Assembly: GCA_005880945.1 (NCBI GenBank)
Contig: VBIU01000017.1
Coordinates: 1 to 32,694, forward strand
Length of the DNA: 32,694 nt
Source of the DNA: Chloroflexota bacterium
GTDB taxonomy: Bacteria > Chloroflexota > Dormibacteria > Dormibacterales > Dormibacteraceae
Direction of reading: 5' to 3'
The translations under genes and the position numbers were made by a program. This document shows positions 14,727 to 24,335 of this stretch, one piece after another (the first letter of the stretch is position 1; every line of letters starts with the position of its first letter). The notes under the pieces were generated by a model. The model was not told the DNA's origin. It did not search any database and saw nothing but the letters and a program-made list of their open reading frames with translations.

Positions 14727-15551
14727 GTGCCTGAGCTGCCTGAGGTCGAAACCATCGCCGCGGACCTGCGACCGCATTTGGTTGGCCGAACTGTTGTCAG
14801 ATGTGAGCTTTTGTTTCCGACCATCGTTCGTCATCCCGAGCCGGAGCTCTTCATCGATTCGGTGGTCGGCATGCGGATCAGCTCAGTCGGACGGCGGGGC
14901 AAGTACATCCTCATCCGGCTCGTGGACGACCTGATGCTCGTGGTCCACCTCGGCATGAGTGGGCAGCTCCGCCTTGTCGAGCCCTCGACTCCGCTCGCCA
15001 CGCACACGCACGCAACGCTGAATCTCGACGACGGCATGCAGCTGCGATATCGCGACCCGCGCCGCTTCGGGCGTCTGCTGCTCGGTACAGAGGCGGCGCT
15101 GCTCGACTCCAAAGCGATGCCGCCCCTCGGCCCGGAACCGATCGACCCGGGTTTCGGCGCCGACGACATGTATCAGCGATTTCGGCGGCGCAAAGCGAAG
15201 CTCAAGGCGATTCTCCTGGACCAGTCGACAATCGCGGGCGTCGGCAACATCTATGCGGACGAGTCGCTGCATCGCGCCCGACTGCGCCCCGATCGAATCG
15301 CCGGAAGCCTCAGCAAGAAATCGGTGCGGCGGTTGCACGAATCTTTGCGAGAGTCGCTGCTGGTCGCGATCCAGAATCGCGGCAGCTCAGTCGACACGTA
15401 TCGAGACGCATGGGGTGAGTTCGGAGGGCAGCAGGAGAGGCTTCTCGTGTACGGCCGCGCCGGCGAGCCGTGCTTCACGTGCGGCCGCCCGCTGTCACTG
15501 GTGCGCATCGCCGGCCGGTCGTCCGTTTTCTGCCGCCGTTGCCAGCGCTGA
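14727..15551 (+). CDS. mutM: Formamidopyrimidine-DNA glycosylase (Fpg/MutM)
   Basis: 274 residues, standard length. The enzyme removes oxidised purines such as 8-oxoguanine and nicks the site. The N-terminus MPELPEVETI gives the catalytic Pro (position 2) and Glu3 after Met removal; Lys59 in GRRGKYI is the conserved hairpin lysine. The C-terminal zinc finger is C249-x2-C252-x16-C269-x2-C272, with the DNA-binding helix-two-turn-helix before it. Start GTG 14727 is fixed by the MPELPE motif; its ribosome-binding site GGGGAGGA comes from the palindromic repeat just upstream. The 3' end probably overlaps the PAP2 gene, which suggests coupled translation. Confidence 0.97.
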   Translation: MPELPEVETIAADLRPHLVGRTVVRCELLFPTIVRHPEPELFIDSVVGMRISSVGRRGKYILIRLVDDLMLVVHLGMSGQLRLVEPSTPLATHTHATLNLDDGMQLRYRDPRRFGRLLLGTEAALLDSKAMPPLGPEPIDPGFGADDMYQRFRRRKAKLKAILLDQSTIAGVGNIYADESLHRARLRPDRIAGSLSKKSVRRLHESLRESLLVAIQNRGSSVDTYRDAWGEFGGQQERLLVYGRAGEPCFTCGRPLSLVRIAGRSSVFCRRCQR

Positions 15552-16198
15552 TTCCAAGGCTAGTAGTCCTCGCCGTACTGGTGGCGGCGTGGGTGGGGCT
15601 GACCCTCATCGTCGGAGCCGGGTGGCTGGGCACGCTCGACCACCAGGTGTTGACAGCGATGTCCGGTGTCTGGAGCGAGTCGCTGCACCCGGCCTTCCAG
15701 CTAATCGCGGAGCTGGGAGGCGTCGAGGTCACATCGATACTGATGCTCGGCCTGCTCATCTTTCTGTTGCGCGGCGGATATGGCGCCGATGCATGGGTGG
15801 TGTTGGCGTTCATCGGCGCGGTCCTGCTTGGCGCGTTCTACAAGCTGACGCTCTACCACCCTGGCCCGCCGCGCAATATCGCGCACAAGGATGGCCCCAG
15901 CCTCACCGATTTTCTGACTGGGGCGCCCAACCTGAACAGCTTTCCCAGCGGCCACATGGTGCGCACGGTGGTCGCGTATGGACTGATCGCTTTTGTGATC
16001 CACCGCCTCGCTCTGTGGAGGCTCGCCCGCGCTCTTGCGATCCCGATCGCGGTCGTGCTCGTCGTCATCCAGGCGTTCGACCGGCTCTACCTCGACGCCC
16101 ACTGGGAATCCGACATCATCGGCGGCGTGCTCCTCGGCGCCATCGCGCTCCTGAGCGCAACCGTCTGGCTGGACCGGCCGCGAAGGACCGACAATTAG
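15539..16198 (+). CDS. PAP2-family membrane phosphatase
   Basis: 219 residues from TTG 15539. About six hydrophobic segments surround PAP2 motifs: the first is degenerate ('YKLTLYHPGPPR' where K-x6-RP is usual), the second is FPSGHMVRTV, and the third DRLYLDAHWESD contains the expected R-x5-H-x3-D. Relatives dephosphorylate lipid phosphates such as phosphatidic acid or undecaprenyl pyrophosphate on the outer face of the membrane. Because motif one lacks its normal arginine, activity is not assured. The start is uncertain: TTG 15539 overlaps mutM by 13 bases and begins just before helix 1, while ATG 15470 would add residues overlapping the mutM zinc finger. No clear Shine-Dalgarno. Confidence 0.78.
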   Translation: MPALIPRLVVLAVLVAAWVGLTLIVGAGWLGTLDHQVLTAMSGVWSESLHPAFQLIAELGGVEVTSILMLGLLIFLLRGGYGADAWVVLAFIGAVLLGAFYKLTLYHPGPPRNIAHKDGPSLTDFLTGAPNLNSFPSGHMVRTVVAYGLIAFVIHRLALWRLARALAIPIAVVLVVIQAFDRLYLDAHWESDIIGGVLLGAIALLSATVWLDRPRRTDN

Positions 16199-16202
16199 GC
16201 CG

Positions 16203-16553
16203 TTGAAGGATCGCCCAGTCCTGATCCTGGTCACGGCCGGTGGCCGCAACGATGCAGAACGCCTCGGCGAGGGCCTGGTCGAAGCGCATCTCGCGGCTTG
16301 CTGCTCGGTGATCCCGACGGTCCATTCCTTCTATTACTGGGAGGGCCAGCTCAAGCGCGAGCACGAGTCGCTTCTCCTCGTCAAGACCGTCGAATCGCGC
16401 GCTGGGGCGGTGCACGAGTACGTACGAACCAACCACTCGTACCAGCTGCCGGAGATCATCCAGGTCGCGATCGACGGCGGCCTTCCCTCGTACCTGAAGT
16501 GGCTCGCCGACCAGGTCGCCGAACCGAGCACTGACCGCCAGGTGAACACTTAG
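16203..16553 (+). CDS. cutA: CutA1 divalent-cation tolerance protein
   Basis: 116 residues. CutA1 is a small trimeric ferredoxin-like-fold protein associated with copper and divalent-cation tolerance; its biochemical role is unsettled. Family features present are 'AERLGEGLVEAHLAACCSVIP' early on, then SFYYWEGQL, then LLLVKT and the LPEIIQVAIDGG block. The start is TTG 16203, 4 bases after the PAP2 stop, so it is likely co-transcribed and coupled. The C-terminal tail beyond about residue 105 is not conserved. Confidence 0.92.
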   Translation: MKDRPVLILVTAGGRNDAERLGEGLVEAHLAACCSVIPTVHSFYYWEGQLKREHESLLLVKTVESRAGAVHEYVRTNHSYQLPEIIQVAIDGGLPSYLKWLADQVAEPSTDRQVNT

Positions 16554-16566
16554 ACTCTGCGGTGGG

Positions 16567-18951
16567 GTGGCCACGGCAGTTGATCGTCGGGATGCTGATT
16601 CGGGTAACTCCGGAGGCAGGCGAAGCCGTGCCCGCCGTCGTGCGGCGGCTTCAGGCGACCTGACTCTCGAGGCTGCTTCAGCCAAAACCACAGCCTCTCC
16701 GAAAGCGCCGGCGCCGCTGACGGCCTCCGCGCCGATCACAGTCCCCGTCAAGCCCGAGCGGAGAAGGGTCAACCGTCGAAAGGCCAAAGGCGCCGAGGTG
16801 CGGGAAGCCGTCGGCGCGCAGGTCCTTGCTGAGAGCGTCACCGTCGCTCAAGCGGCTCCAGCTCCGCCGGCCGCGCCTGTGCAACCTGAACATGTTGCTG
16901 AAGCGATCCTCCTGCCGCCGACCAATGTCCAGGAGGACAGGTACGCCGATCTCATCGGACAGGCTGTCGGCCTTCGACTCGATTCCGTGTCGCGTGAGTT
17001 CGGCGGCGGCGACGACATGCGCGTGACGGCCCTGCGCGATGTGTCCATCGAGATCGGCCCATGCGAGTTCGTTTCAGTCGTCGGTCCCTCGGGCTGCGGA
17101 AAGACCACCTTGCTGTCGATGATGGGCGGCCTCGACCAGCCGACATCGGGTCATGTGTACGCAGCCGGCCTGCCGCTGGGAGAGCTCTCGGACAGCGACC
17201 TTGCCGATTACAGGCTTCAGCGCGTGAGCACCATCTTCCAATCGTTCAACCTCGTGCCATCGATGTCCGTCGAGGACAACGTCGCGCTGCCGCTGACTCT
17301 GGCCGGAGTCGAGCTGGAGGAGAGGCGCCGCCGAGCCCGCCATCTTCTCGAGCTGGTCGGCCTGGAGGGGCGCGCGAGGACGCGCGCCAGCCGTCTGTCG
17401 GGCGGGGAGCAGCAGAAGGTCGCCGTCGCGCGGGCGCTGGCCAACCGGCCTGGCCTCATCCTCGCCGACGAACCAACCGGAAGCCTCGACTCGGCGGCCG
17501 GCGAGGTCATCTTGAAGCTGCTCACAGACCTCAACCGGCGCGGAGCGACGGTCGTCCTGGTCACGCACGACCACGAGGTCGCACGCCGTGCCTTGCGCGT
17601 TGTGAGAATGATCGACGGTCGCGCCATCGAGCTCGATCACGGAAAGCAAACCGTCCGCAAGCAGGACCCAGTTACTCCGCCTGCGCGCCTCCACTGGCGT
17701 GACACCTTGAAGGTGGGCCTCGGGAGCGCCGGCCGCCGGCCGCTTCGCACCTCGCTCACGACCACAGGTGTCGCGATAGGCATCGCGGCCATGAGCCTGA
17801 TCGTCGCGCTGGCAGGCGGACTTCAGAGCGCCCTGAGCGCTCCCGCGCTCGCAAAGAGCCAGCTCCACCAGGTGGCCGTGTACCCAAGCGCCGGCGCGAA
17901 TGCGGGCGCCTTCGACTCCGGCACACTGACCACTCTCGCAGGGCAGAGCCACGTGCGCGCAGCGTGGGGCCAGGTCGCGATGAGCGGAACATTCGATGCG
18001 GGGCCGGTGTTAGGAGTGATTCCCCAGGTCGGCGCGCTCGTGTCACTGCCCCCGAAGGCCCAGTCCAGCCCCGCGATCACGCTGACGGCGGGACGGATGC
18101 CCGCCTCCGATTCGGCCGCCGAGGTGCTGCTCACGGACACCGAGGCTTCCATCCTCGGGTACTCGATCCCCGCCTCGGTCCTGGGAACGACGGTCAAGTT
18201 CAGCGCCCTGTATGGGGTTCTGTCGCTGCCCGGCGTGCAGCGCAACCCGGCCGTCCATCGCGTGCCGATCCAGTTGACAGTGGTCGGGGTTGTGCCCAGC
18301 CGGTTCATGCCCAGCGGTACTCCAGGCGGCCTGGTGCCTTACGGGATGGCCGGCGACTACTGGACGCAGCTCGCCCAGGCGAACAATTGGAAGGGAGGCG
18401 AGTTCGCCAGCATCACGCTGCTCGCCGATTCGGGCACCGAGGTGAACGGCCTGCACGACCGCGTCGTCGCGCTTGGCTTCCAGGCGCAGACGTTTGGCGA
18501 CCAGTTCCGCGGGTTCGAGGACCTGCTTGGACGGCTGCGCCTGGCTCTGCTCGGCCTGGCTATCGTCGCCCTGCTCCTGGCGTGTCTTGGGATCGCCAAC
18601 ACGATGTACACCGCGGTGCTCGAACGGACGAAGGAGATCGGTGTCCTCAAGGCCCTCGGCGCGCGCTCACGCGACGTGCTCCTGTTCTTCGTCGCCGAGG
18701 CGGCGTTCATCGGACTGGCAGGTGGGCTGGTCGGAACGATCGTTGCCGTTACTCTCGCCCGGCTCGGCAACACCGCAGTCGATCGCCTGACGCAGGGGGT
18801 CACTGGCGGCGGCCTGGATGTTTTCCGGACCGATGCTTCAGTGGTCGTCGCTGCACTGGTGCTGGCTGTCGTGCTCAGTACAGTGAGCGGCCTTTTGCCC
18901 GCCGTGCGGGCCGCGCTACAGGACCCGATCAAGGCGCTGCGCTACGAATAA
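16567..18951 (+). CDS. MacB-like ABC transporter, ATPase fused to FtsX-type permease
   Basis: 794 residues. After an unusual 130-residue N-terminal extension (Arg/Lys- and Ala/Pro-rich, no recognised domain) comes an ABC ATPase: Walker A GPSGCGKTT (173-181), signature LSGGEQQ (277-283), Walker B LILADEP with Asp301/Glu302, and H-loop THD. The permease half has one helix near 400-425, a large extracytoplasmic MacB-type domain, then three helices ending in LLPAVRAALQDPIKALRYE. Such fused exporters act as dimers and move peptides, lipoproteins or macrolides by mechanotransmission. Start GTG 16567 is 13 bases after cutA with GGTGGGG ahead; GTG 16798 is a shorter in-frame option. No separate membrane-fusion protein is nearby. 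The substrate is unknown. Confidence 0.9.
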   Translation: MATAVDRRDADSGNSGGRRSRARRRAAASGDLTLEAASAKTTASPKAPAPLTASAPITVPVKPERRRVNRRKAKGAEVREAVGAQVLAESVTVAQAAPAPPAAPVQPEHVAEAILLPPTNVQEDRYADLIGQAVGLRLDSVSREFGGGDDMRVTALRDVSIEIGPCEFVSVVGPSGCGKTTLLSMMGGLDQPTSGHVYAAGLPLGELSDSDLADYRLQRVSTIFQSFNLVPSMSVEDNVALPLTLAGVELEERRRRARHLLELVGLEGRARTRASRLSGGEQQKVAVARALANRPGLILADEPTGSLDSAAGEVILKLLTDLNRRGATVVLVTHDHEVARRALRVVRMIDGRAIELDHGKQTVRKQDPVTPPARLHWRDTLKVGLGSAGRRPLRTSLTTTGVAIGIAAMSLIVALAGGLQSALSAPALAKSQLHQVAVYPSAGANAGAFDSGTLTTLAGQSHVRAAWGQVAMSGTFDAGPVLGVIPQVGALVSLPPKAQSSPAITLTAGRMPASDSAAEVLLTDTEASILGYSIPASVLGTTVKFSALYGVLSLPGVQRNPAVHRVPIQLTVVGVVPSRFMPSGTPGGLVPYGMAGDYWTQLAQANNWKGGEFASITLLADSGTEVNGLHDRVVALGFQAQTFGDQFRGFEDLLGRLRLALLGLAIVALLLACLGIANTMYTAVLERTKEIGVLKALGARSRDVLLFFVAEAAFIGLAGGLVGTIVAVTLARLGNTAVDRLTQGVTGGGLDVFRTDASVVVAALVLAVVLSTVSGLLPAVRAALQDPIKALRYE

Positions 18952-18957
18952 GGGCGC

Positions 18958-20229
18958 ATGAGAGCGTCCGCGTATCCGCTGGTTGACGCCGACGAGGCGG
19001 CGGCGCTCGTGCTCGAGAACACCCCGGTTCTAGGGGTTGAGCGGGTGGCGCTGGCGCATTGCGTCGGCCGCGTGCTGGCCGAGGACCTGGTGTCGCCTGC
19101 GTCGCTGCCCGCGTTCCCATCCAGCGCAGTCGACGGCTACGCCGTCCGTGCTGCCGACGCCGGCAAGCCACTGCGCGTGCTTGGCGAGTCGGCGGCGGGC
19201 CGGCCGTTTGCCGGCACTATCGAGCCGGGTACCGCGGCTCGCATCCTGACGGGAGGGGTGCTCCCAGACGGCGCCGACTGCGTCGTGATGGTGGAGGACG
19301 TTCGTTTCGACGGCGAGGCCGTGATACCGCCGGCGCCTCTGCGGCCCGGCGCCAACTTCCATCGGCCTGGGGCCGATTTGCGCGAGGGCGAGCGGGTCGC
19401 CGCAGCGGGCACGCAGATGGGCGCCGCGGAGCTTGGGCTGGCGGCTGCGCTCGGGTTCCCGCGGCTGCCGGTGCACCGCCGGCCGCGTGTCGCCCTGATG
19501 TCGACGGGCGACGAGCTAGTGGAGGTGGGGGAGAAGCCGGGGCGGGGGAAGATCGTCGACTCCAACCGGTGGGCGCTTCTCGCGGCTCTGCGGGAGGCGG
19601 GTGCCGAGGTGCGCGGGCTGGGGATCGCCCCAGATGAGCCCGAAGCGCTGCGGCGCCTCGTCGTGGAGGCGCTGCGCGAGGTGGACGTCCTGGTCACGTC
19701 CGGTGGGGTGTCGGTCGGGACGCACGACCTGGTCAAGCCGCTTCTCGAGTCGCTCGGCACTGTACACATCGGTCGGGTGAAGCTGAAGCCGGGAAAGCCG
19801 TTCACATTTGCAACCGTGTCAGCGGATCTCCCGGCTAACGCCCCTCTCCCCAACCCTCTCCCCGGAGGGGAGAAGGAGCGCCTCAGGTTGGCCTTTGGCC
19901 TTCCCGGTTTTCCGGTTTCTTCCCTCGTTACGTTCGAGGTGTTTGTCAGGCCCGCCCTTCGGAAGATGCAGGGTTTCTCGAGCCTGCAGCGTCCGACCCT
20001 GCCTGTGCGCCTCGCCTACGACGCCACGGCGAGCGCCGATCGCACCGAATATCAGCGGGTGACGCTGCGCCGCGATGGGGCCGAGCTGGTCGCCGAGACG
20101 ACCGGTTCGCAATCCTCATCCCGTTTGATGTCGCTGGCGGGAGCGCACGCCCTCGTGCGCGTCCCGCCAGGCGATCACGGCATCAAGACAGGGTCGATGG
20201 TCGACGCGATGATCCTGTCCCTACCCTGA
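18958..20229 (+). CDS. moeA: MoeA, molybdopterin molybdenumtransferase
   Basis: 423 residues. MoeA inserts molybdate into adenylated molybdopterin to make molybdenum cofactor. Typical MoeA segments are seen in order: PAFPSSAVDGYAV (51-63), the GGVLPDGADCVVMVED block, STGDELVE, the TSGGVSVGTHDLVK loop, KLKPGKP, and LPGFPVSSLVTFEVFVRP (normally LPGNPVS; Asn is replaced by Phe here). Residues about 289-310 are an in-frame insertion encoded by a palindromic repeat, just before the LPG loop. Start ATG 18958 is 6 bases after the ABC transporter stop. No other Mo-cofactor gene is in view. The 3' end overlaps the convergent CsbD gene by 9 bases. Confidence 0.93.
   Translation: MRASAYPLVDADEAAALVLENTPVLGVERVALAHCVGRVLAEDLVSPASLPAFPSSAVDGYAVRAADAGKPLRVLGESAAGRPFAGTIEPGTAARILTGGVLPDGADCVVMVEDVRFDGEAVIPPAPLRPGANFHRPGADLREGERVAAAGTQMGAAELGLAAALGFPRLPVHRRPRVALMSTGDELVEVGEKPGRGKIVDSNRWALLAALREAGAEVRGLGIAPDEPEALRRLVVEALREVDVLVTSGGVSVGTHDLVKPLLESLGTVHIGRVKLKPGKPFTFATVSADLPANAPLPNPLPGGEKERLRLAFGLPGFPVSSLVTFEVFVRPALRKMQGFSSLQRPTLPVRLAYDATASADRTEYQRVTLRRDGAELVAETTGSQSSSRLMSLAGAHALVRVPPGDHGIKTGSMVDAMILSLP
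19841..19876 (+). repeat. Palindromic repeat inserted in frame within moeA
   Basis: CCCCTCTCCCCAACCCTC followed by CCCGGAGGGGAGAAGG is the same kind of CTCCCC/GGGGAG palindrome found between genes elsewhere (compare CTCCCCAACCCT near 4884-4895 and GGAGGGGAGAGGG near 4939). Here it is translated as PLPNPLPGGEKE without breaking the moeA frame. Confidence 0.65.
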
Positions 20230-20406
20230 GCGCTGCCCGTCCTGCCGGTGCTTCTTGGCTTCCTCGCGGACGTCAGCCTGGATGTCGCGCACAGCTCGCT
20301 TGGCGTTGCCGGCGGTCTGCCGCGCCTTGCCCTTGAGCTCCTCGCCCTTGTCGCCCGTGATCTTGCCCTTGATCTCCTCAGCCTTGCCGCGAACCTGGTC
20401 TTTCAT
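20221..20406 (-). CDS. CsbD-like small stress protein
   Basis: 61 residues, highly charged and helical. The pattern KDQVRGKAEEIKGKITGDKG followed by ELKGKARQTAG is the CsbD family signature. CsbD is a general-stress protein of unknown mechanism, under sigma-B in Bacillus. Start ATG 20406 has AGGAGG 8 bases ahead; a longer reading frame upstream has no family similarity. It is divergent from uvrB, so the LexA box at 20471-20484 could also affect it. It overlaps the end of moeA by 9 bases. Confidence 0.85.
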   Translation of the reverse strand: MKDQVRGKAEEIKGKITGDKGEELKGKARQTAGNAKRAVRDIQADVREEAKKHRQDGQRSG

Positions 20407-20470
20407 GCCGATGTCCTCCTGAATTTGATTCTGTAGAAGTAACGCCCCGGATCCGGCCAAGCACGCTTTT

Positions 20471-20484
20471 CGAACGTCCGTTCG
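20471..20484. promoter_or_regulatory. LexA (SOS) box in front of uvrB
   Basis: CGAACGTCCGTTCG matches the Gram-positive/actinobacterial LexA consensus CGAAC-N4-GTTCG at all ten conserved bases. It sits 20 bases before the uvrB ATG, directly upstream of the -10 box, where a bound repressor would block RNA polymerase. Binding is inferred; the motif is seen. Confidence 0.88.
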
Positions 20485-20487
20485 CCT

Positions 20488-20493
20488 TAGAAT
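20488..20493 (+). promoter_or_regulatory. -10 hexamer of uvrB
   Basis: TAGAAT (5 of 6 to consensus) lies 4 bases behind the LexA box and 11 bases before the ATG, predicting a very short leader. No convincing -35 at the usual spacing. Confidence 0.5.
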
Positions 20494-20504
20494 TAGAGGT
20501 CCCG

Positions 20505-22598
<2,094 letters not shown>

Positions 22599-22605
22599 AG
22601 GTGGA

Positions 22606-23298
22606 CTATGCGCCCGCTGCGATGCTGCGGACCAACCCGAGTACCCGCTTGCGCGACCCGCGCAGGACAGGAAGGTTGGCGAGCCCGAGCAGCCTGACGA
22701 TGAGGTCGGTGGTCTGGTCGATGACGTCCAGCGTTCGCAGCCGGCCTTGCGATCGATCGAAGATCCAGAAGTACAGGATGCCCATCTGGTACAGCCACAG
22801 GAGCGTCGGCAGCTCGGTCGCGATGTCGGCGGGCAGCCGTGCATCTGAGCCTTTCACCACGCCGGCGTAGAGCTCGATGACCTCATCGCGGAGCGCTTTG
22901 GCCTCACGGCCGAAAGGATTGAGCGGGCTGGCAGGGTTCGCGACAGTGCCGAAGATCGCGCCCGCGAAGGCATGGAATGGCTCGCACGTGACGATCACCG
23001 CGCGAACGACGCCTCGCAGCCGTGCAGCGAGGTCGTGCTCCCGGGCGAGCAAGGGCGCGATGGCGGCCACGTGGAGCTGATGCGTGTGCCAGTAGAACTC
23101 CAGCACCAGGTGCTCCTTGCTGGCGAAGTAGTGATAGGAGCTTCCCAGCGACACGCCCGCGCGCTCCGCGATGGCGCGCATCGTCGTGGCTTCGTAGCCG
23201 CGCTCCAGGAAGAGGGCGAGGGCGGCGTCGAAGATGGCCGCCCTCGAGGTTTCGCCGCGCTTGGTCTTCGGCGGCTCGGTCACAGAAGAGATGCTCAA
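22606..23298 (-). CDS. TetR-family transcriptional regulator
   Basis: 230 residues. The helix-turn-helix is clear: 'IFDAALALFLERGYEATTMR' followed by AIAERAGVSLGSSYHYFASKE (about 22-62). The C-terminal ligand domain is helical and has no recognised subtype. The start is TTG 23298, 9 bases behind the stop of the membrane protein gene; an in-frame GTG 15 bases later is an alternative. The pair is driven by a promoter at 23756-23784 flanked by two related palindromes, which are the obvious candidates for autoregulation. The inducer is unknown. Confidence 0.92.
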   Translation of the reverse strand: MSISSVTEPPKTKRGETSRAAIFDAALALFLERGYEATTMRAIAERAGVSLGSSYHYFASKEHLVLEFYWHTHQLHVAAIAPLLAREHDLAARLRGVVRAVIVTCEPFHAFAGAIFGTVANPASPLNPFGREAKALRDEVIELYAGVVKGSDARLPADIATELPTLLWLYQMGILYFWIFDRSQGRLRTLDVIDQTTDLIVRLLGLANLPVLRGSRKRVLGLVRSIAAGA

Positions 23299-23307
23299 TG
23301 CCCGGCC

Positions 23308-23712
23308 TCAGGCCCGAGCCTGGGTGCTGACCTGCGCCCCTGGCTGGTAGGGAGGGGGCGGCATAGTGCGCTGGTTGAGCGGGCGCCGCAGGAGATGGAG
23401 CACCCACATGTTGAAGAAATGCATGGCGCCCAAAACGAGCAGCACCACTCCGATGCGGGTGACGGTCTCCTGGATCATGTCGGCGAAGGTGGCGGGCGCA
23501 CCGCCCGCGTTGATCAGGATGGCCGCCGCGCCGAGGTTGACGAGGTAGAAGCCCACTACGAGCAGGTGATTCACGGAGTCGGCGAGGCCGGCCTCCTTGA
23601 AGACCGAGACAAGGAAGACGCGACCGTTGCGGTAGAGGGTGCCGCCCACCCACACGGTCAGGCAGGCGCTGGCCGCCAGGTAGACGAAATAGTCGACGAG
23701 CCTCAGGTCCAT
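23308..23712 (-). CDS. Small integral membrane protein coupled to TetR
   Basis: 134 residues with three hydrophobic segments (about 5-25, 45-72, 84-105) and a short Pro-rich tail. Segments 'LTVWVGGTLYRNGRVFLV' and LADSVNHLLVVGFYLVNLG resemble a small actinobacterial membrane-protein family that I recall as often adjacent to TetR regulators; no function is established to my knowledge. Start ATG 23712 has GGAGGT 7 bases ahead; a longer open frame upstream runs through the promoter and is not credible. It is the first gene of a two-gene operon, with the regulator second. Confidence 0.78.
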   Translation of the reverse strand: MDLRLVDYFVYLAASACLTVWVGGTLYRNGRVFLVSVFKEAGLADSVNHLLVVGFYLVNLGAAAILINAGGAPATFADMIQETVTRIGVVLLVLGAMHFFNMWVLHLLRRPLNQRTMPPPPYQPGAQVSTQARA

Positions 23713-23737
23713 CGGAATACCTCCATCCCAGTAAAAG

Positions 23738-23749
23738 TGAACACGTTCA
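23738..23749. promoter_or_regulatory. Proximal TetR-type operator candidate
   Basis: TGAACACGTTCA covers the predicted transcription start of the membrane-protein/tetR operon. It shares GAACA-GTTCAAC with the site at 23793-23802; the two centres are 54 bp apart, about five helical turns, on either side of the promoter. Confidence 0.65.
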
Positions 23750-23755
23750 ACTTGC

Positions 23756-23784
23756 ACTCTAGAGTGAGGATGGCCAAAAGTCAA
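23756..23784 (-). promoter_or_regulatory. Promoter of the membrane-protein/tetR operon
   Basis: On the minus strand TTGACT (-35, 23784-23779) and TAGAGT (-10, 23761-23756) are separated by exactly 17 bp. The -10 lies within a perfect 12-bp palindrome CACTCTAGAGTG (23755-23766), possibly a third regulator site. This is the best sigma-70-type promoter in the window. Confidence 0.7.
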
Positions 23785-23792
23785 GAGAATAC

Positions 23793-23802
23793 GAACATGT
23801 TC
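23793..23802. promoter_or_regulatory. Distal TetR-type operator candidate
   Basis: GAACATGTTC is a perfect 10-bp palindrome 8 bases upstream of the -35 box, followed by AAC as in the proximal site. Confidence 0.6.
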
Positions 23803-23863
23803 AACTATTCGGGTTGGAGGCTCCCCCCACGGGGGAAGGGTGGGGGGCAATCAAATGGACCCC

Positions 23864-23890
23864 ATCCTTACCGCCGCTTTGCGCGCAGGG
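23864..23890 (+). repeat. Dispersed repeat, family B copy 2
   Basis: This is the 27-bp exact inverted partner of 4892-4918. It is preceded by a GC palindrome (CCCCCCACGGGGGAAGGG, 23824-23841) and GCAATCA, also found beside copy 1. It ends 19 bases before the first thioesterase start. Confidence 0.75.
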
Positions 23891-23909
23891 GCGTGGGTAG
23901 GCAACGACC

Positions 23910-24335
23910 TTGAGGAACGCTAAACGGGCAGCCGAGCTGCTGGCGGCCACGCCGGCAGGGTGGATGGAGACCCTTGGCGCATGGATCGCGGAGTCTGAGC
24001 CGGGGCGCGTGGTGCTCGAGCTGGAGGCCGGTCCGCGTCACCGCCACGGTGGAGGCGTCGTCCAGGGCGGCGTCATCACTCAGATCGCCGACGCTGCCAT
24101 GGGCATGTCGCTGGCGACCCTGCAGGAGGAGGGCGTCTGGAACACCACCATCGAGCTCAAGATCAACTTCCTTCGCCCGGTGGTCTCTGGTCGGCTCCGG
24201 GCTGTCGGCCGTGTGGTTGAGATGAAGCAAACGCTGCTGTTCAGCGAAGCCGACGTGCTCGACGAGACGGGCAGGCTGGTGGCAAGGGCATCGTCGACGT
24301 GCATGCCAGTGCCGGAAGGTCAGGGCCGTGAGTAA
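23910..24335 (+). CDS. PaaI-type hotdog thioesterase, first of a pair
   Basis: 141 residues. The hotdog core HGGGVVQGGVITQIADAAMG (about 50-69) and the following strands 'TTIELKINFLRPVVSGRLRA' are typical of PaaI/YdiI acyl-CoA thioesterases, which hydrolyse acyl- or aryl-CoA thioesters in the cytosol. The usual catalytic acidic residue is provided by Asp in the IADAAMG helix. Start TTG 23910 has GTAGG upstream. It overlaps the second thioesterase by 8 bases, so the two are translationally coupled and may form a heteromer. The substrate is unknown. Confidence 0.87.
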   Translation: MRNAKRAAELLAATPAGWMETLGAWIAESEPGRVVLELEAGPRHRHGGGVVQGGVITQIADAAMGMSLATLQEEGVWNTTIELKINFLRPVVSGRLRAVGRVVEMKQTLLFSEADVLDETGRLVARASSTCMPVPEGQGRE

